A stretch of 64,000 nucleotides of DNA. It comes from Geodermatophilus arenarius (lineage in GTDB: Bacteria > Actinomycetota > Actinomycetes > Mycobacteriales > Geodermatophilaceae). Position 1 is the stretch's first letter, and each line of letters begins with the position of its first letter. Made by a program: the position numbers and the translations under genes. Positions 1 through 8,771 of this stretch are shown one piece after another. The DNA is taken from NCBI RefSeq assembly GCF_042654585.1, contig NZ_JBHSGR010000020.1:37632-101631 (forward strand). The letters are read 5' to 3'. Under the pieces are notes generated by a model, which did no database searches, was not told the DNA's origin, and was given only the letters and a program-made list of their open reading frames with translations.

Positions 1-2256
1 GCCGCCGAGGCCGTCCTGCTGCTGGTCGTGCGGCTGTGGCAGCCGCGGTTCTTCTACATCGACGACATGCAGGCGCAGTACCTGCCGGTCTTCTCCTGGT
101 TCGGCCGGCAGCCGGGGACGCCGCCGCTGATCGACCCCGACCAGGGCTCGGGCGGCGCCTTCGTCGCCGACCTCCAGTACGGCGTGCTCGACCCGGTGCA
201 CTGGCTCCTGGCCCAGGTCGTCGGCTCGGCGCAGGACCTCAACGCCGCGGCGTGGGGGATGAAGATCCTGGTCGTCGCGGTGATGGGGCTGGGCACCACG
301 GTCCTGGCCACCCACCTCGGCGCCCGCCCGGTGTGGGCGGCCGCGGCCGCGCTCGGCGCGGTCAACTCCGGCTTCATGCTCTGGTACGCGACGTCCTGGT
401 GGCCCTCGGGGTGGGGCACCGCCTGGATGCCGTGGCTGTGGTGGGCGCTGTCCAGCCGCAGCCGCTGGGCGGTGCCCGGTGCGGTGGTGGCCGCCTACAT
501 GACGATCACCTCCGGCTACCCGTACGCGCTGCCCTTCTCGGCGATCGTGGTCGCCTGCGTCGCGCTGGTCCGGCTGCAGCAGCCGCGCGCCGAGGGCGGC
601 GTGCGCGACCTCGTCGTCCGGCTGGCCGCCGGTGCCGGCGGCGCGCTGCTCGGCGCGCCGGGCCTGCTCACCGCGAGCGCCCTCACCCCCTTCAGCCAGC
701 GCAGCCTCGGCGGCGCCGGCGACGCGTTCGGCAACGCCGGCGAGCACATCCCCAACCTGCTCGACGTCCTCCTCGGCAGCGCGACCCTCTCGCCGTCGGT
801 GCTCGGCTGGTGGGGCGACCGGATGCAGCCGGCGGTCATGGCGCTGGCCTGGTTCGTGCTGCCCGTGCTGGCGCTGGTCCGGTGGCGGGTCCGCCCCGAC
901 GGCGTCCGGCTCTGGCGCACCCCGGGCGTGCTGCCGGCGGTGGCGCTGTGCGTCGTCGCGGTGGTGGCCACGCAGAGCCCGACGGTGCTGTTCGACCTGC
1001 GCTACCCGTGGCGCTACGTGGTCGTCCTGCAGGTCGTCTCGCCGGTGCTGGTCGCCGTGCTGGCCAGCCGCTGCGGGCTGGACCTCGGCCGGCGGCGGCT
1101 GGCCCTGGCCGCCGGGCTGCTGGTCGCCCAGGGCGTCCTGGCCTGGTCGCGCACGCCGGTCATGTGGAAGTGGCACGCCTTCGTCGTCTTCTGGGGGCTG
1201 GTCGTCCTCGCCGTCGCCGGGGTGCTCGCCTCCCGGCGCGCCGCCCGCGACGCCGAGCCGGCCGGGGACGGCGGGACCCCCGCCCGGGCGCGCGCCGGCG
1301 CCGTCCTGGCGGTGCTCGCCCTGGTGGCCACCGCGGCCGCGCCGCTGGCCAGCATCGGCGCGGCGATCACCTACCAGCGCATCGACGCCCGCGACCACGG
1401 CGCCGAGCCCACCGGGCTGCCGGCCCGCGGCATCTACGACACCACGGTCTGGCCGTCCCTGGTCTCGGACTTCGAGGAGGCCAGCCAGGGCGTCGGGCTC
1501 AACGCGACCGTCCTCTGGTGGGGCGAGCCGGGGGAGGACCGCGGCGCGCTGCGCGGGGCCGCCGTCGGCAACGCCGCGCTGCTCGCCGGCATCCGGCCCG
1601 GCTACGCCTACACCTCGCTCGGCCAGGCCGGGTGGGCGAACCGGTGGTGCGCGAGCTTCGTCGGCGTCGTGGGCGACTGCCCCGACCCCGTCGACCGGCT
1701 GCTCGCGCAGGTCCCCGGCACCGACGTCACCTGGCTCGAGGCGCTGTCGAAGGACGTCGTCCTGCTCGACGAGCGGGCGCCGGCCGAGATCCGCGCGGCG
1801 CTGGACCGCTCCTACGAGCGCACCGGCGAGGACCGCGGGCTGCTGCGCTACGAGCGCCGCGAGGCCACGCCGGGCCGGGTCACCTGGGTCAGCGACGGCG
1901 TCGACTCGGTCGAGGCCATCGACGTCGGGTTCGAGCAGGAGAGCTACCGCGTGAGCTGGTCCGGCGACGACGCCCGCGTGTTCACCCGGATCCCGTGGTG
2001 GCCGGGCTACGTGGCGCGGGTCGACGGGCAGCCGGTCGACGTCGAGGTCGTCGACGGCACCGCCGTCGAGGTCGTGCTGCCCGCCGGCGGCGGGGAGGGC
2101 ACCCTGGAGATCGCGTACGAGCGGCCCCGGGCCGGGCTCGGGACCGTCGCCGTCGGCGCCGGCGCCGTGCTCTCGGTCCTCGCCCTCGCCGCGGGCCTCG
2201 GCGCGACCGCCGGGCTGGAGCGACGGCTGACGAGGAGGCGGAACCCGGCGGGATGA
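1..2256 (+). CDS. YfhO-like polytopic membrane protein, first copy (5' partial)
   Basis: The reading frame is open from base 1, and residues before the first in-frame GTG (position 28) still align with the N-terminal part of the next gene, so the true start lies outside the window. The visible part is about 750 residues. It has many hydrophobic helices, a conserved early segment (PRFFYIDDMQAQY), a GYPYAL motif after a Trp-rich loop (SWWPSGWGTAW), and a soluble C-terminal beta-rich part ending in a last transmembrane helix. This layout resembles YfhO/GT-C-like membrane proteins proposed to act in envelope glycan or teichoic acid decoration. It is a tandem paralogue of the following gene, overlapping it by ATGA. 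Family assignment is by resemblance; substrate unknown. Confidence 0.75.
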   Translation, partial: AAEAVLLLVVRLWQPRFFYIDDMQAQYLPVFSWFGRQPGTPPLIDPDQGSGGAFVADLQYGVLDPVHWLLAQVVGSAQDLNAAAWGMKILVVAVMGLGTTVLATHLGARPVWAAAAALGAVNSGFMLWYATSWWPSGWGTAWMPWLWWALSSRSRWAVPGAVVAAYMTITSGYPYALPFSAIVVACVALVRLQQPRAEGGVRDLVVRLAAGAGGALLGAPGLLTASALTPFSQRSLGGAGDAFGNAGEHIPNLLDVLLGSATLSPSVLGWWGDRMQPAVMALAWFVLPVLALVRWRVRPDGVRLWRTPGVLPAVALCVVAVVATQSPTVLFDLRYPWRYVVVLQVVSPVLVAVLASRCGLDLGRRRLALAAGLLVAQGVLAWSRTPVMWKWHAFVVFWGLVVLAVAGVLASRRAARDAEPAGDGGTPARARAGAVLAVLALVATAAAPLASIGAAITYQRIDARDHGAEPTGLPARGIYDTTVWPSLVSDFEEASQGVGLNATVLWWGEPGEDRGALRGAAVGNAALLAGIRPGYAYTSLGQAGWANRWCASFVGVVGDCPDPVDRLLAQVPGTDVTWLEALSKDVVLLDERAPAEIRAALDRSYERTGEDRGLLRYERREATPGRVTWVSDGVDSVEAIDVGFEQESYRVSWSGDDARVFTRIPWWPGYVARVDGQPVDVEVVDGTAVEVVLPAGGGEGTLEIAYERPRAGLGTVAVGAGAVLSVLALAAGLGATAGLERRLTRRRNPAG

Positions 2257-4607
2257 CCGCGACGCAGGCACACCGGTCCGAGACGGCCCCGATCGCGGCT
2301 CCCCGCGGCCCCGCGGGCCGTCGCCGTGCCCGTGACGCGGCGCTCGCCGTCGGCGGGTACCTGGTGGCCCAGGTCGCCTTCCTCGCCGCCCTCCGCGCGC
2401 TCGTCCCGCGGTTCTTCTGGCTCGACGACCAGCAGGCGCAGTACGTGCCGGGCTTCGGCCACCTCGGCCGTTCCCCGGGCGTCCGCCCGCCGCTGCTGGA
2501 CCCCGAGCTCGGCTCGGGCGGCAACTTCGTCGCCGACCCCCAGTACGGCGTCCTCGACCCCACGCACTGGCTGATCAGCGCGGCGGTCGCCCGCCTCGAC
2601 ACGCTCCGGGACGCCGGCTGGCTGCTGGGCGCCGGCGCCACCCTGGTCCTCGGGCTGGGCCTGGTGCTGCTGCTGGTCGCGCTGCGGGTGCGCCCCGCGC
2701 TGGCGGCGGCCGCGGCGGTGGGGGCGGCCAGCACCGGCCTGTTCCTGTGGGTCGGCGGGTCCTGGTGGCCGCTGATGTGGGGCACCGCGTGGCTGCCCTG
2801 GCTGTGGCTCGGCCTGGTGCTGCGCCGCTGGCCCGGCGCGGTCGTGACCGCGCTGGCCGCCTGGCAGCTCACCGCCTCCGGCTACCCGTACGTGCTGGTC
2901 CCCGCCGGGGCGCTGGTCGCCGGGCACCTGCTCGAGCAGCGCCGCCGCCGGCGGGAGGGCCGGAGCACCGCGCCGGTGCTGTCCCGGCTGGCCGCCGGGG
3001 CCGCCGGCCTGGTCGCCGGGGCGCCGGGGCTGCTCGCGTCGCAGGAGATGGCCGAGGCCTCCACCCGCAGCGAGCCGCCGGAGACGGTGCTGGCCAACGT
3101 CGGCTCGCTCATCCCGAACCTGCTCGACGCGGTGCTCGGCGGGAGCACGCTGACCCCCAGCGTCTCCGGCGCCGCCGGCGGGTACCTCTGGACGCCGCCG
3201 CTGGCCGCCACCGCCGTCCTCGCCCTGCCCGCCCTCGCGCTGGTCGACTGGCGGCGGGCGCTGCGCGGGCGCGGGGTGCTCACCGGGATGGTCCTGCTCG
3301 GGGCGGCGCTGGTGCTCACCCAGATGCCGACCGACGTCGGCCAGCTGCGCTACCCGTTCCGCTACCTCGCCGTGTCCGGCCCGGCCCTGGCCGTGCTCGC
3401 CGCCGTCGCGCTGACCGCCGCCGCCCGGCCCACGCGCCGCCGCGTCCTCGCCGCCCTCGGCCTGGTCGGTGCCCAGCTGGGGCTCGCCCTGGTGCGCTCG
3501 CCGGCCCTGTGGGCGTGGCACCTGCTCGCCGCGGTGCTGGCCGCGGCGGCGGTGGCGGCGCTGGCGCTCCTGCTGCGCCGGCGCACCGCCGCGGCCGGGG
3601 GAGCGCTGCGCGCCTGGCTGCCGCGGGTGGCCGGTCCGGTGCTGGTGGCGCTGGCGGTCGCGGCCGACCTCGCCCCGGTCGGCTCGACCACGCTGGCGCA
3701 GGCGCGGGCCGACGAGCAGGCGGAGCTGCCGGCCACCGGGCTGCCGTTCCGCAACATGGCGCTGCGCCCGGCCTGGGGGGACGACGTCGCCGCCTTCCGC
3801 GACCGCTCGGTGGCGACGGACACCGCGCTCACCGTGTACGTCTTCGGCGGGTTCGACGACGTCGGCCGCGAGGTCCAGGACCAGGGCTGGGACTGGGGCG
3901 TGCTCCCCGGCAACGCGAACCTCGTCGCCGGCCTGCGCCCGGGTTTCGGCTACGTGGCGGTCGGCCACGACGCGTGGACCGAGCGGCTGTGCCAGGACCT
4001 GTTCGGTCAGGTGCAGTCCACCGAGGAGTGCACCGACGGGCTGCTCGAGCGCGTGCCCGGCACCGACCTGCGGTGGATCGACGCCCTCTCCTCGGACCAG
4101 GTGCTGCTCTCGCCGTACGCCCCGGACGCCGTCGAGGAGCACTTCCGCGACGGAGGCGCGTGGACCGAGGCGGGCCTGGCCGGCGTCTACGGCCGCTTCG
4201 TCCGCGACGACGGCCTGCCCGGCCGGGTCACCTGGGCCTCCGACGGCGTCTCCGTCGAGGCCGCCGGGGACGATGCCGCGGGGGACACGGCCGCGGCCTT
4301 CCGCAGCGGCGAGCCGGGGGAGTCCCTGCGGGTCTCCACGCCCGCTGACGGCGGCCGGCTGGTGCTGCGGATCCCCGCCTGGCCGGGCTTCCGGGCCGAG
4401 GTGGACGGCACCGCGGTCGAGGTCGGCTCGGTGGAGGACACGCTGTTGACGATCGAGCTCCCCGGGGACCTCGACGACGCCCGGGTGGACCTGTACTTCG
4501 ACCCGCTGGCCGACCGGCTGCTGGTGCCGGCCGCCGGCGCCGGGGTGCTCCTGCTCGCGCTGGCGGTGGCCGTCGAGGTCGTCGTCCGGCGCCGCCGCAC
4601 CGCCTGA
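2253..4607 (+). CDS. YfhO-like polytopic membrane protein, second copy
   Basis: This 784-residue protein starts at the ATG of an ATGA overlap with the preceding gene, which implies translational coupling. It repeats the landmarks of its neighbour in the same order: PRFFWLDDQQAQY near residue 50, the loop SWWPLMWGTAWLPW, SGYPYVL, and a C-terminal soluble segment with PGRVTWASDGV followed by a last hydrophobic helix and a basic tail. About a dozen membrane helices are likely. Gene duplication followed by divergence is clear from the shared motifs. Function is inferred only by family resemblance (YfhO/GT-C-like, envelope polysaccharide modification). The gene ends before a strong terminator hairpin. 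Confidence 0.8.
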   Translation: MTATQAHRSETAPIAAPRGPAGRRRARDAALAVGGYLVAQVAFLAALRALVPRFFWLDDQQAQYVPGFGHLGRSPGVRPPLLDPELGSGGNFVADPQYGVLDPTHWLISAAVARLDTLRDAGWLLGAGATLVLGLGLVLLLVALRVRPALAAAAAVGAASTGLFLWVGGSWWPLMWGTAWLPWLWLGLVLRRWPGAVVTALAAWQLTASGYPYVLVPAGALVAGHLLEQRRRRREGRSTAPVLSRLAAGAAGLVAGAPGLLASQEMAEASTRSEPPETVLANVGSLIPNLLDAVLGGSTLTPSVSGAAGGYLWTPPLAATAVLALPALALVDWRRALRGRGVLTGMVLLGAALVLTQMPTDVGQLRYPFRYLAVSGPALAVLAAVALTAAARPTRRRVLAALGLVGAQLGLALVRSPALWAWHLLAAVLAAAAVAALALLLRRRTAAAGGALRAWLPRVAGPVLVALAVAADLAPVGSTTLAQARADEQAELPATGLPFRNMALRPAWGDDVAAFRDRSVATDTALTVYVFGGFDDVGREVQDQGWDWGVLPGNANLVAGLRPGFGYVAVGHDAWTERLCQDLFGQVQSTEECTDGLLERVPGTDLRWIDALSSDQVLLSPYAPDAVEEHFRDGGAWTEAGLAGVYGRFVRDDGLPGRVTWASDGVSVEAAGDDAAGDTAAAFRSGEPGESLRVSTPADGGRLVLRIPAWPGFRAEVDGTAVEVGSVEDTLLTIELPGDLDDARVDLYFDPLADRLLVPAAGAGVLLLALAVAVEVVVRRRRTA

Positions 4608-4665
4608 CCGGCACCGCCCGGCACGCGCCACCCGGCCCCCCGCCCGACCGGCGGGCCCCGGACGA

Positions 4666-4705
4666 CGGACGGCCCCGGGACACCGTGGTGTCCCGGGGCC
4701 GTCCG
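4666..4705. terminator. Bidirectional terminator hairpin
   Basis: A perfect 19-bp inverted repeat (4666-4684 with 4687-4705) with a two-base loop sits between two converging genes, 58 bp after one stop and 18 bp before the other. There is no T-tract, as is usual in very GC-rich actinobacteria. It can serve both strands. Confidence 0.8.
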
Positions 4706-4723
4706 CGTCGTACCGCGCGCCGG

Positions 4724-7147
4724 TCAGTCGGTCGTGAGCGTCACCGTCGCCCCGTCGGCGCTGGTCCAGCGGATCGAGCCGTGCTGGAAGTCCTGGCGCT
4801 GCGCCCCGTCGGGCTCGGTCACCAGGTCCCCGGTCGGGTAGCCCAGCTCGCCGGACTCGGCCCCGGCGGCGGCGTAGGCCTGCGCCACCGACCCCCGGAC
4901 GGCGTGCGCACCGGTGGTGGAGGACCAGTAGATCCGGCCGTTCTCGAACACCTGCACCCAGCCGCTCCCGGCCGCCCGTGCCCGGTCCGCCGTCGGGTAG
5001 CCGAGGGGACCGGACTCGCCGAGCAGCGCGTCGTAGGCCGGGGAGAGGGGCGCCAGGACGGCGTGCGCGCCGGTGGTGGGGGACCAGTGGATGCGCCCGT
5101 TCTGGAACGCCTGGGTCCACCCGCCGCCGGCCGTCTGGTACCGGTCGCCGACCGGGTAGCCGAGGGGCCCGGACTCGCCGAGCAGCGCGTCGTAGGTCGC
5201 CGAGATCGGCGCCAGGACCGCGTGCGCGCCGGTGGTGGGGGAGTAGTGGATGCGGCCGTTCTGGAAGGCCTGGGTCCAGCCGTCGTTCCACGTCCGGTAG
5301 CGCGCGCCGACCGGGTACCCGAGCGGGCCGGACTCGCCGAGCAGCGGGTCGTAGGCCGTCGAGATCGGGCTGAGCACCGCGAACGTGCCGCTGGCCGGGG
5401 AGGAGTGGATGCGGCCGTTCTGGAACGCCTGGGTCCACCCGCCGCCGGGCGTCGCGTAGCGCGACCCGACCGGGTAGCCCAGCGGGCCGGACTCGCCGGT
5501 CAGCGAGTCGTAGGTCGCCGCGATCGGCGCCACGACCGCGTGCCCGCCGGTGGCCGGCGACCAGTGGATCCGCCCGTTCTGGAAGGTCTGGGTGAACCCG
5601 TTGCCCGGCGTCGGGTAGCGGTCGCCCGTCGGGTAGCCCAGCGGGCCCGACTCGCCGAGCAGCGCGTCGTAGGCCGTGGAGATGCCGCCGATGACGGCGT
5701 GCGCCCCGGTGGCCGGCGAGTAGTGGATCCGGCCTTTCTCGAAGCCCTGCACCCAGCCGCTGTTCACCGTCTGGTAGCGGCCGCCGACCGGGTAGCCGAG
5801 CGGCCCGGACTCGCCCAGGAGCTCGTCGTAGGCCGGGGAGATCGGCGCCAGGACCGCGTGCGCGCCGGTCGTGGGGGACCAGTGGATGCGGCCGTTCTGG
5901 AAGCCCTGCACCCAGCCGTTGCCCGCCGTCTGGTAGCGGTCGCCGACCGGGTAGCCGAGCGGGCCGGACTCGCCGAGCAGCGCGTCGTAGGCGGCGGAGA
6001 TCGGCGCCAGGACCGCGTGCGTGCCGGTCGTGGGGGAGTAGTGGATGCGGCCGTTCTGGAAGCCCTGCGTCCAGCCGTTGCCCCACGTCGCGTAGCGCGG
6101 GCCGACGGGGTAGCCGAGCGGGCCGGACTCGCCCATCAGCGGGTCGTAGGCCCACGAGATCGGCGCCAGCACCGCCTGCGCGCCGGTCGCCGGCGAGTAG
6201 TGGATGCGGCCGTTCTGGAAGCCCTGCGTCCAGCCGTTGCCCCACGTCGGGTACCGCGCGCCCACCGGCGCGCCGAGGGCGCCGCCGATCCCGCCCATCC
6301 GCTGCCAGAGGGCGTCGATCTCGCCGACCACCGAGTACTGCGTGCTGCCGAACCAGTCGGTGAACATCCGCCAGAAGTTGCGGTTGCCGTAGGACGAGCA
6401 GCCGTCGCCGGTGCCGTAGAGGTTGTTCATCGCCGCCTGGTTGGGCGGGTAGGGCGTGTAGATGTACAGCCCGGCCGTGGCCTGGTTCTCGATGTAGACC
6501 GACGTCGTCCCGCAGGCGGCGTTCGGGTGCCACTGGATCGTGTTCCAGCGGCCGGCCTGGTACGAGTAGTTCCTCCAGTTCACCGCGTACCGCCGGTACT
6601 GCCAGGCGGCCTTGTAGACCTGGTTGTAGAAGCCGTAGTACTGCGCGTCGCACGGGGCGGTGTCCGGGCAGCCGTAGCCGGTGGCCTTCTTGTAGGCGTT
6701 GTCCCACGTCGGGTTGGTCTTGGTGACCAGGCTGGTCTCCTTCTGCAGGAGGACCAGCAGCACCCGCGGGTTGACCTGGCAGGCCTGGGCGACGTTCCAG
6801 ATGATGTCGGCGGCCGTCTGCCCCGCGACGCCGTTGTACTGGGCGCACTGGGCGTCGGCCGGCCGGGTCCAGGTGTTCTCCCGGTAGTCCTTCAGGCAGG
6901 TGTAGCCGGCCTGGCAGGACGAGACCTTGCCGTTGAGGAAGGCCTGCACGTCCCAGGGCGCCATCGTGGAGGCGTCCCAGAAGACGGCGTCGCTGATGAT
7001 GTTGCCGGCGCGGAAGTCCGCGGCGCTGGCCGCCTGCGCGGGCGCAGCGGTGGTCACCTGCACGACGCCGAGGCCGGCCAGGGACGCCAGCACGCAGGCG
7101 AGCGCCAGCAGCAGCCGCGCCCGCCGGGGGACGGAGCGGCCGCTCAC
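4724..7147 (-). CDS. Secreted LGFP-repeat protein with lysozyme-like N-terminal domain
   Basis: An 807-residue exported protein. The start is the GTG at 7147, which overlaps the upstream stop (GTGA) and gives a clear signal peptide (Arg-rich, then LLLALACVLASLAGL, then APAQA). Residues about 40-270 form a domain with NPRVLLVLLQKETSL, resembling the helix of lysozyme/glucosaminidase folds carrying the catalytic Glu, plus several Cys likely in disulfides. The rest is ten repeats of about 52 residues, each with a GESGPLGYPxG core and an FQNGRIHxSP core, typical of LGFP repeats that bind the cell wall. The last two are diverged. A role in peptidoglycan or arabinogalactan binding or remodelling is inferred. 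It is the second gene of a lipoprotein operon. Confidence 0.85.
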   Translation of the reverse strand: MSGRSVPRRARLLLALACVLASLAGLGVVQVTTAAPAQAASAADFRAGNIISDAVFWDASTMAPWDVQAFLNGKVSSCQAGYTCLKDYRENTWTRPADAQCAQYNGVAGQTAADIIWNVAQACQVNPRVLLVLLQKETSLVTKTNPTWDNAYKKATGYGCPDTAPCDAQYYGFYNQVYKAAWQYRRYAVNWRNYSYQAGRWNTIQWHPNAACGTTSVYIENQATAGLYIYTPYPPNQAAMNNLYGTGDGCSSYGNRNFWRMFTDWFGSTQYSVVGEIDALWQRMGGIGGALGAPVGARYPTWGNGWTQGFQNGRIHYSPATGAQAVLAPISWAYDPLMGESGPLGYPVGPRYATWGNGWTQGFQNGRIHYSPTTGTHAVLAPISAAYDALLGESGPLGYPVGDRYQTAGNGWVQGFQNGRIHWSPTTGAHAVLAPISPAYDELLGESGPLGYPVGGRYQTVNSGWVQGFEKGRIHYSPATGAHAVIGGISTAYDALLGESGPLGYPTGDRYPTPGNGFTQTFQNGRIHWSPATGGHAVVAPIAATYDSLTGESGPLGYPVGSRYATPGGGWTQAFQNGRIHSSPASGTFAVLSPISTAYDPLLGESGPLGYPVGARYRTWNDGWTQAFQNGRIHYSPTTGAHAVLAPISATYDALLGESGPLGYPVGDRYQTAGGGWTQAFQNGRIHWSPTTGAHAVLAPLSPAYDALLGESGPLGYPTADRARAAGSGWVQVFENGRIYWSSTTGAHAVRGSVAQAYAAAGAESGELGYPTGDLVTEPDGAQRQDFQHGSIRWTSADGATVTLTTD

Positions 7148-7695
7148 GGGACGTCCACCGTCACCGTCTCGGACTCCAGCTCCGTCGAGCCGGACGTGTA
7201 GGTCACGGTGACCGCCCACGCGCCGGTGCTGCCCTCGGGCAGGACGACGGCGAGCGCGCCGCACTCGGTGGTCGCCGGGCCCGGCTCGGCCTCGGTGGCC
7301 TCGCTGGACACCGCGTCGCCGCCGTCCGCGGGCTCGGCGACGGCGGTGCACTCGCCGCCGGTCTCGACCAGGCCCTGGACGAACGCGGCGGCCTCGATGC
7401 CGGGCAGGCCGGGCGACCACTCGGCGCGGGCCAGCACCAGCGAGGCGGAGTCCACGGGGGCGTCGGTCTGCACGGCGTCGGTGTCCACCGCCGGCGAGCC
7501 GTCCGCCGCGGGCGTGCCGGCGGTGGGGTCGGCCGGGGAGCCGGTGGCGCCGGTGGAGGTCGTCCCGTCGGCGGTGGTGGTCGTGTCCGCCTGGGTCCCG
7601 CCGGTGCTGCAGCCGCCGAGCACGAGCAGGCCACAGGTCAGCGCGAGCGGGACGGCGGCGCAACGGTGGGTGAGGAGGTACTTGCGCACAGACAC
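7144..7695 (-). CDS. Small lipoprotein, function unknown
   Basis: The frame is open further upstream, but GTG at 7695 gives a 183-residue protein with a textbook lipoprotein signal (basic VRKYLLTHR, hydrophobic stretch, lipobox LGGC near residue 29), so that start is chosen. A TACGGT box lies six bases upstream (7702-7707), consistent with a leaderless transcript. After the lipid-modified Cys there is a Thr/Ser/Gly/Asp-rich linker of about 45 residues and then a compact beta-type domain with two Cys (ECTAV and ECGAL). No family is recognised. Its stop overlaps the start of the LGFP-repeat protein, so the two are probably made together and act outside the membrane. Confidence 0.7.
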   Translation of the reverse strand: MSVRKYLLTHRCAAVPLALTCGLLVLGGCSTGGTQADTTTTADGTTSTGATGSPADPTAGTPAADGSPAVDTDAVQTDAPVDSASLVLARAEWSPGLPGIEAAAFVQGLVETGGECTAVAEPADGGDAVSSEATEAEPGPATTECGALAVVLPEGSTGAWAVTVTYTSGSTELESETVTVDVP

Positions 7696-7701
7696 CCATC
7701 G

Positions 7702-7707
7702 ACCGTA
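7702..7707 (-). promoter_or_regulatory. Putative -10 box, leaderless promoter of lipoprotein gene
   Basis: TACGGT on the minus strand fits the actinobacterial TANNNT -10 pattern and ends six bases before the chosen GTG at 7695. No Shine-Dalgarno sequence is present. No convincing -35 was seen. Confidence 0.4.
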
Positions 7708-7844
7708 GGGAGCCGGTCCTTGAGTCCCGGGGACCTCGGCGGCGGGGTGGGAACGTCCCGTCACAGTCGTCCCGGACGCCTCACCCACCCCGGTCGCCTC
7801 CCTCGCGCGGAGGTCCGCGGGGAGGCGCATCTAGGTTGGGAGGC

Positions 7845-8771
7845 GTGAGCGCACCGCCGTCGGGCCCCCTGCGCGTCGTGGCGGTCACCTACTCCCCCGG
7901 CGAGGCGCTCGAGGGCTTCGTGTCCTCGCTGGCCGAGGCGACGACCCGGCCCGTCGAGGTGGTGCTGGCCGACAACGGGTCCACGGACGGCGTCCCGGAG
8001 CGGGTCGCCGCCGCGCACCCGCACGTGCGGCTGCTGCGCACGGGTGGCAACGTCGGCTACGGCGCGGCGGTCAACGCCGGCCTGGCCGGGGCCCCGGGCC
8101 GGTACGCGCTGGTGGCCAACCCCGACGTCCGCTTCGAGCCCGGGTCGGTCGACGAGCTGCTCGCCGTCGCCGCCCGCTGGCCGCGCGCCGCCACCGTCGG
8201 CCCGGCCATCCGCACCCCCGAGGGCGAGCTCTACCCGTCGGCGCGCGAGCTGCCGCGGCTGTCCACCGGCGCCGGCCACGCGCTGGTGGGCTGGGCGTGG
8301 CCGGGCAACCCGTGGACGGCGCGCTACCGCCGCGAGCGCGAGGCGCCGCGCGAGCGCACCGCCGGCTGGCTGTCGGGCTCCTGCTTCCTCGTCGACCTCG
8401 AGGCGTTCCGGGCGGTGGGCGGCTTCGACCCCGGCTACTTCATGTACTTCGAGGACGTCGACCTCGGCCGGCGGCTGGGGCGTGCGGGCTGGCTGCACGT
8501 CTACGCGCCGAGCGCCGTCGTCGTCCACGAGGGCGGGCACGCCACCCGCCGGGAGCCGCACCGCATGCAGCGGGTGCACCACACCAGCGCGCTGCGCTAC
8601 CTGTCCGGCCAGTACCCGGGCCCCCGCAACGCCCCGCTGCGGGCCGCGCTCCGGGCCGGCCTCGGCGGCCGGATGCTCGTGTCCTACGTCAGCGGGCGGG
8701 TCGCCGCCGGGGCCCGCTTCCAGCGCCGCGCCGACGACGTCGGCCGGGCCCGTCGAGGAGGTGTGGCATGA
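7845..8771 (+). CDS. wbbL: GT2 family glycosyltransferase, rhamnosyltransferase (WbbL-like)
   Basis: A 308-residue GT-A fold transferase with VVAVTYSPG near residue 11, DNGSTDG at 43-49 (nucleotide-sugar binding), NPDV at 92-95 in the place of the DxD motif, and GGFDPGYFMYFEDVDL containing the usual ED catalytic-base region. Proteins of this type in actinobacteria transfer L-rhamnose from dTDP-rhamnose to decaprenyl-PP-GlcNAc, building the linker between peptidoglycan and arabinogalactan. The adjacent manC matches the Rv3265c-Rv3264c order in mycobacteria and supports the call. GTG at 7845 has GGGAGG just upstream, and a TAGGTT box at 7832-7837. The acceptor sugar is inferred, not shown. Confidence 0.8.
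   Translation: MSAPPSGPLRVVAVTYSPGEALEGFVSSLAEATTRPVEVVLADNGSTDGVPERVAAAHPHVRLLRTGGNVGYGAAVNAGLAGAPGRYALVANPDVRFEPGSVDELLAVAARWPRAATVGPAIRTPEGELYPSARELPRLSTGAGHALVGWAWPGNPWTARYRREREAPRERTAGWLSGSCFLVDLEAFRAVGGFDPGYFMYFEDVDLGRRLGRAGWLHVYAPSAVVVHEGGHATRREPHRMQRVHHTSALRYLSGQYPGPRNAPLRAALRAGLGGRMLVSYVSGRVAAGARFQRRADDVGRARRGGVA

Noticed and set aside
4780..6290. Regularly spaced direct repeats resembling a CRISPR array
   Set aside because: They are about 156-bp in-frame coding repeats (LGFP units) without short repeats and unique spacers, and no cas genes are present.
2007..6848. Very long open frame on the minus strand and other long antisense frames across the window
   Set aside because: High GC leaves few stop codons in other frames. 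The translations are Arg/Pro/Gly-rich with no domains, while the opposite-strand proteins have clear families.
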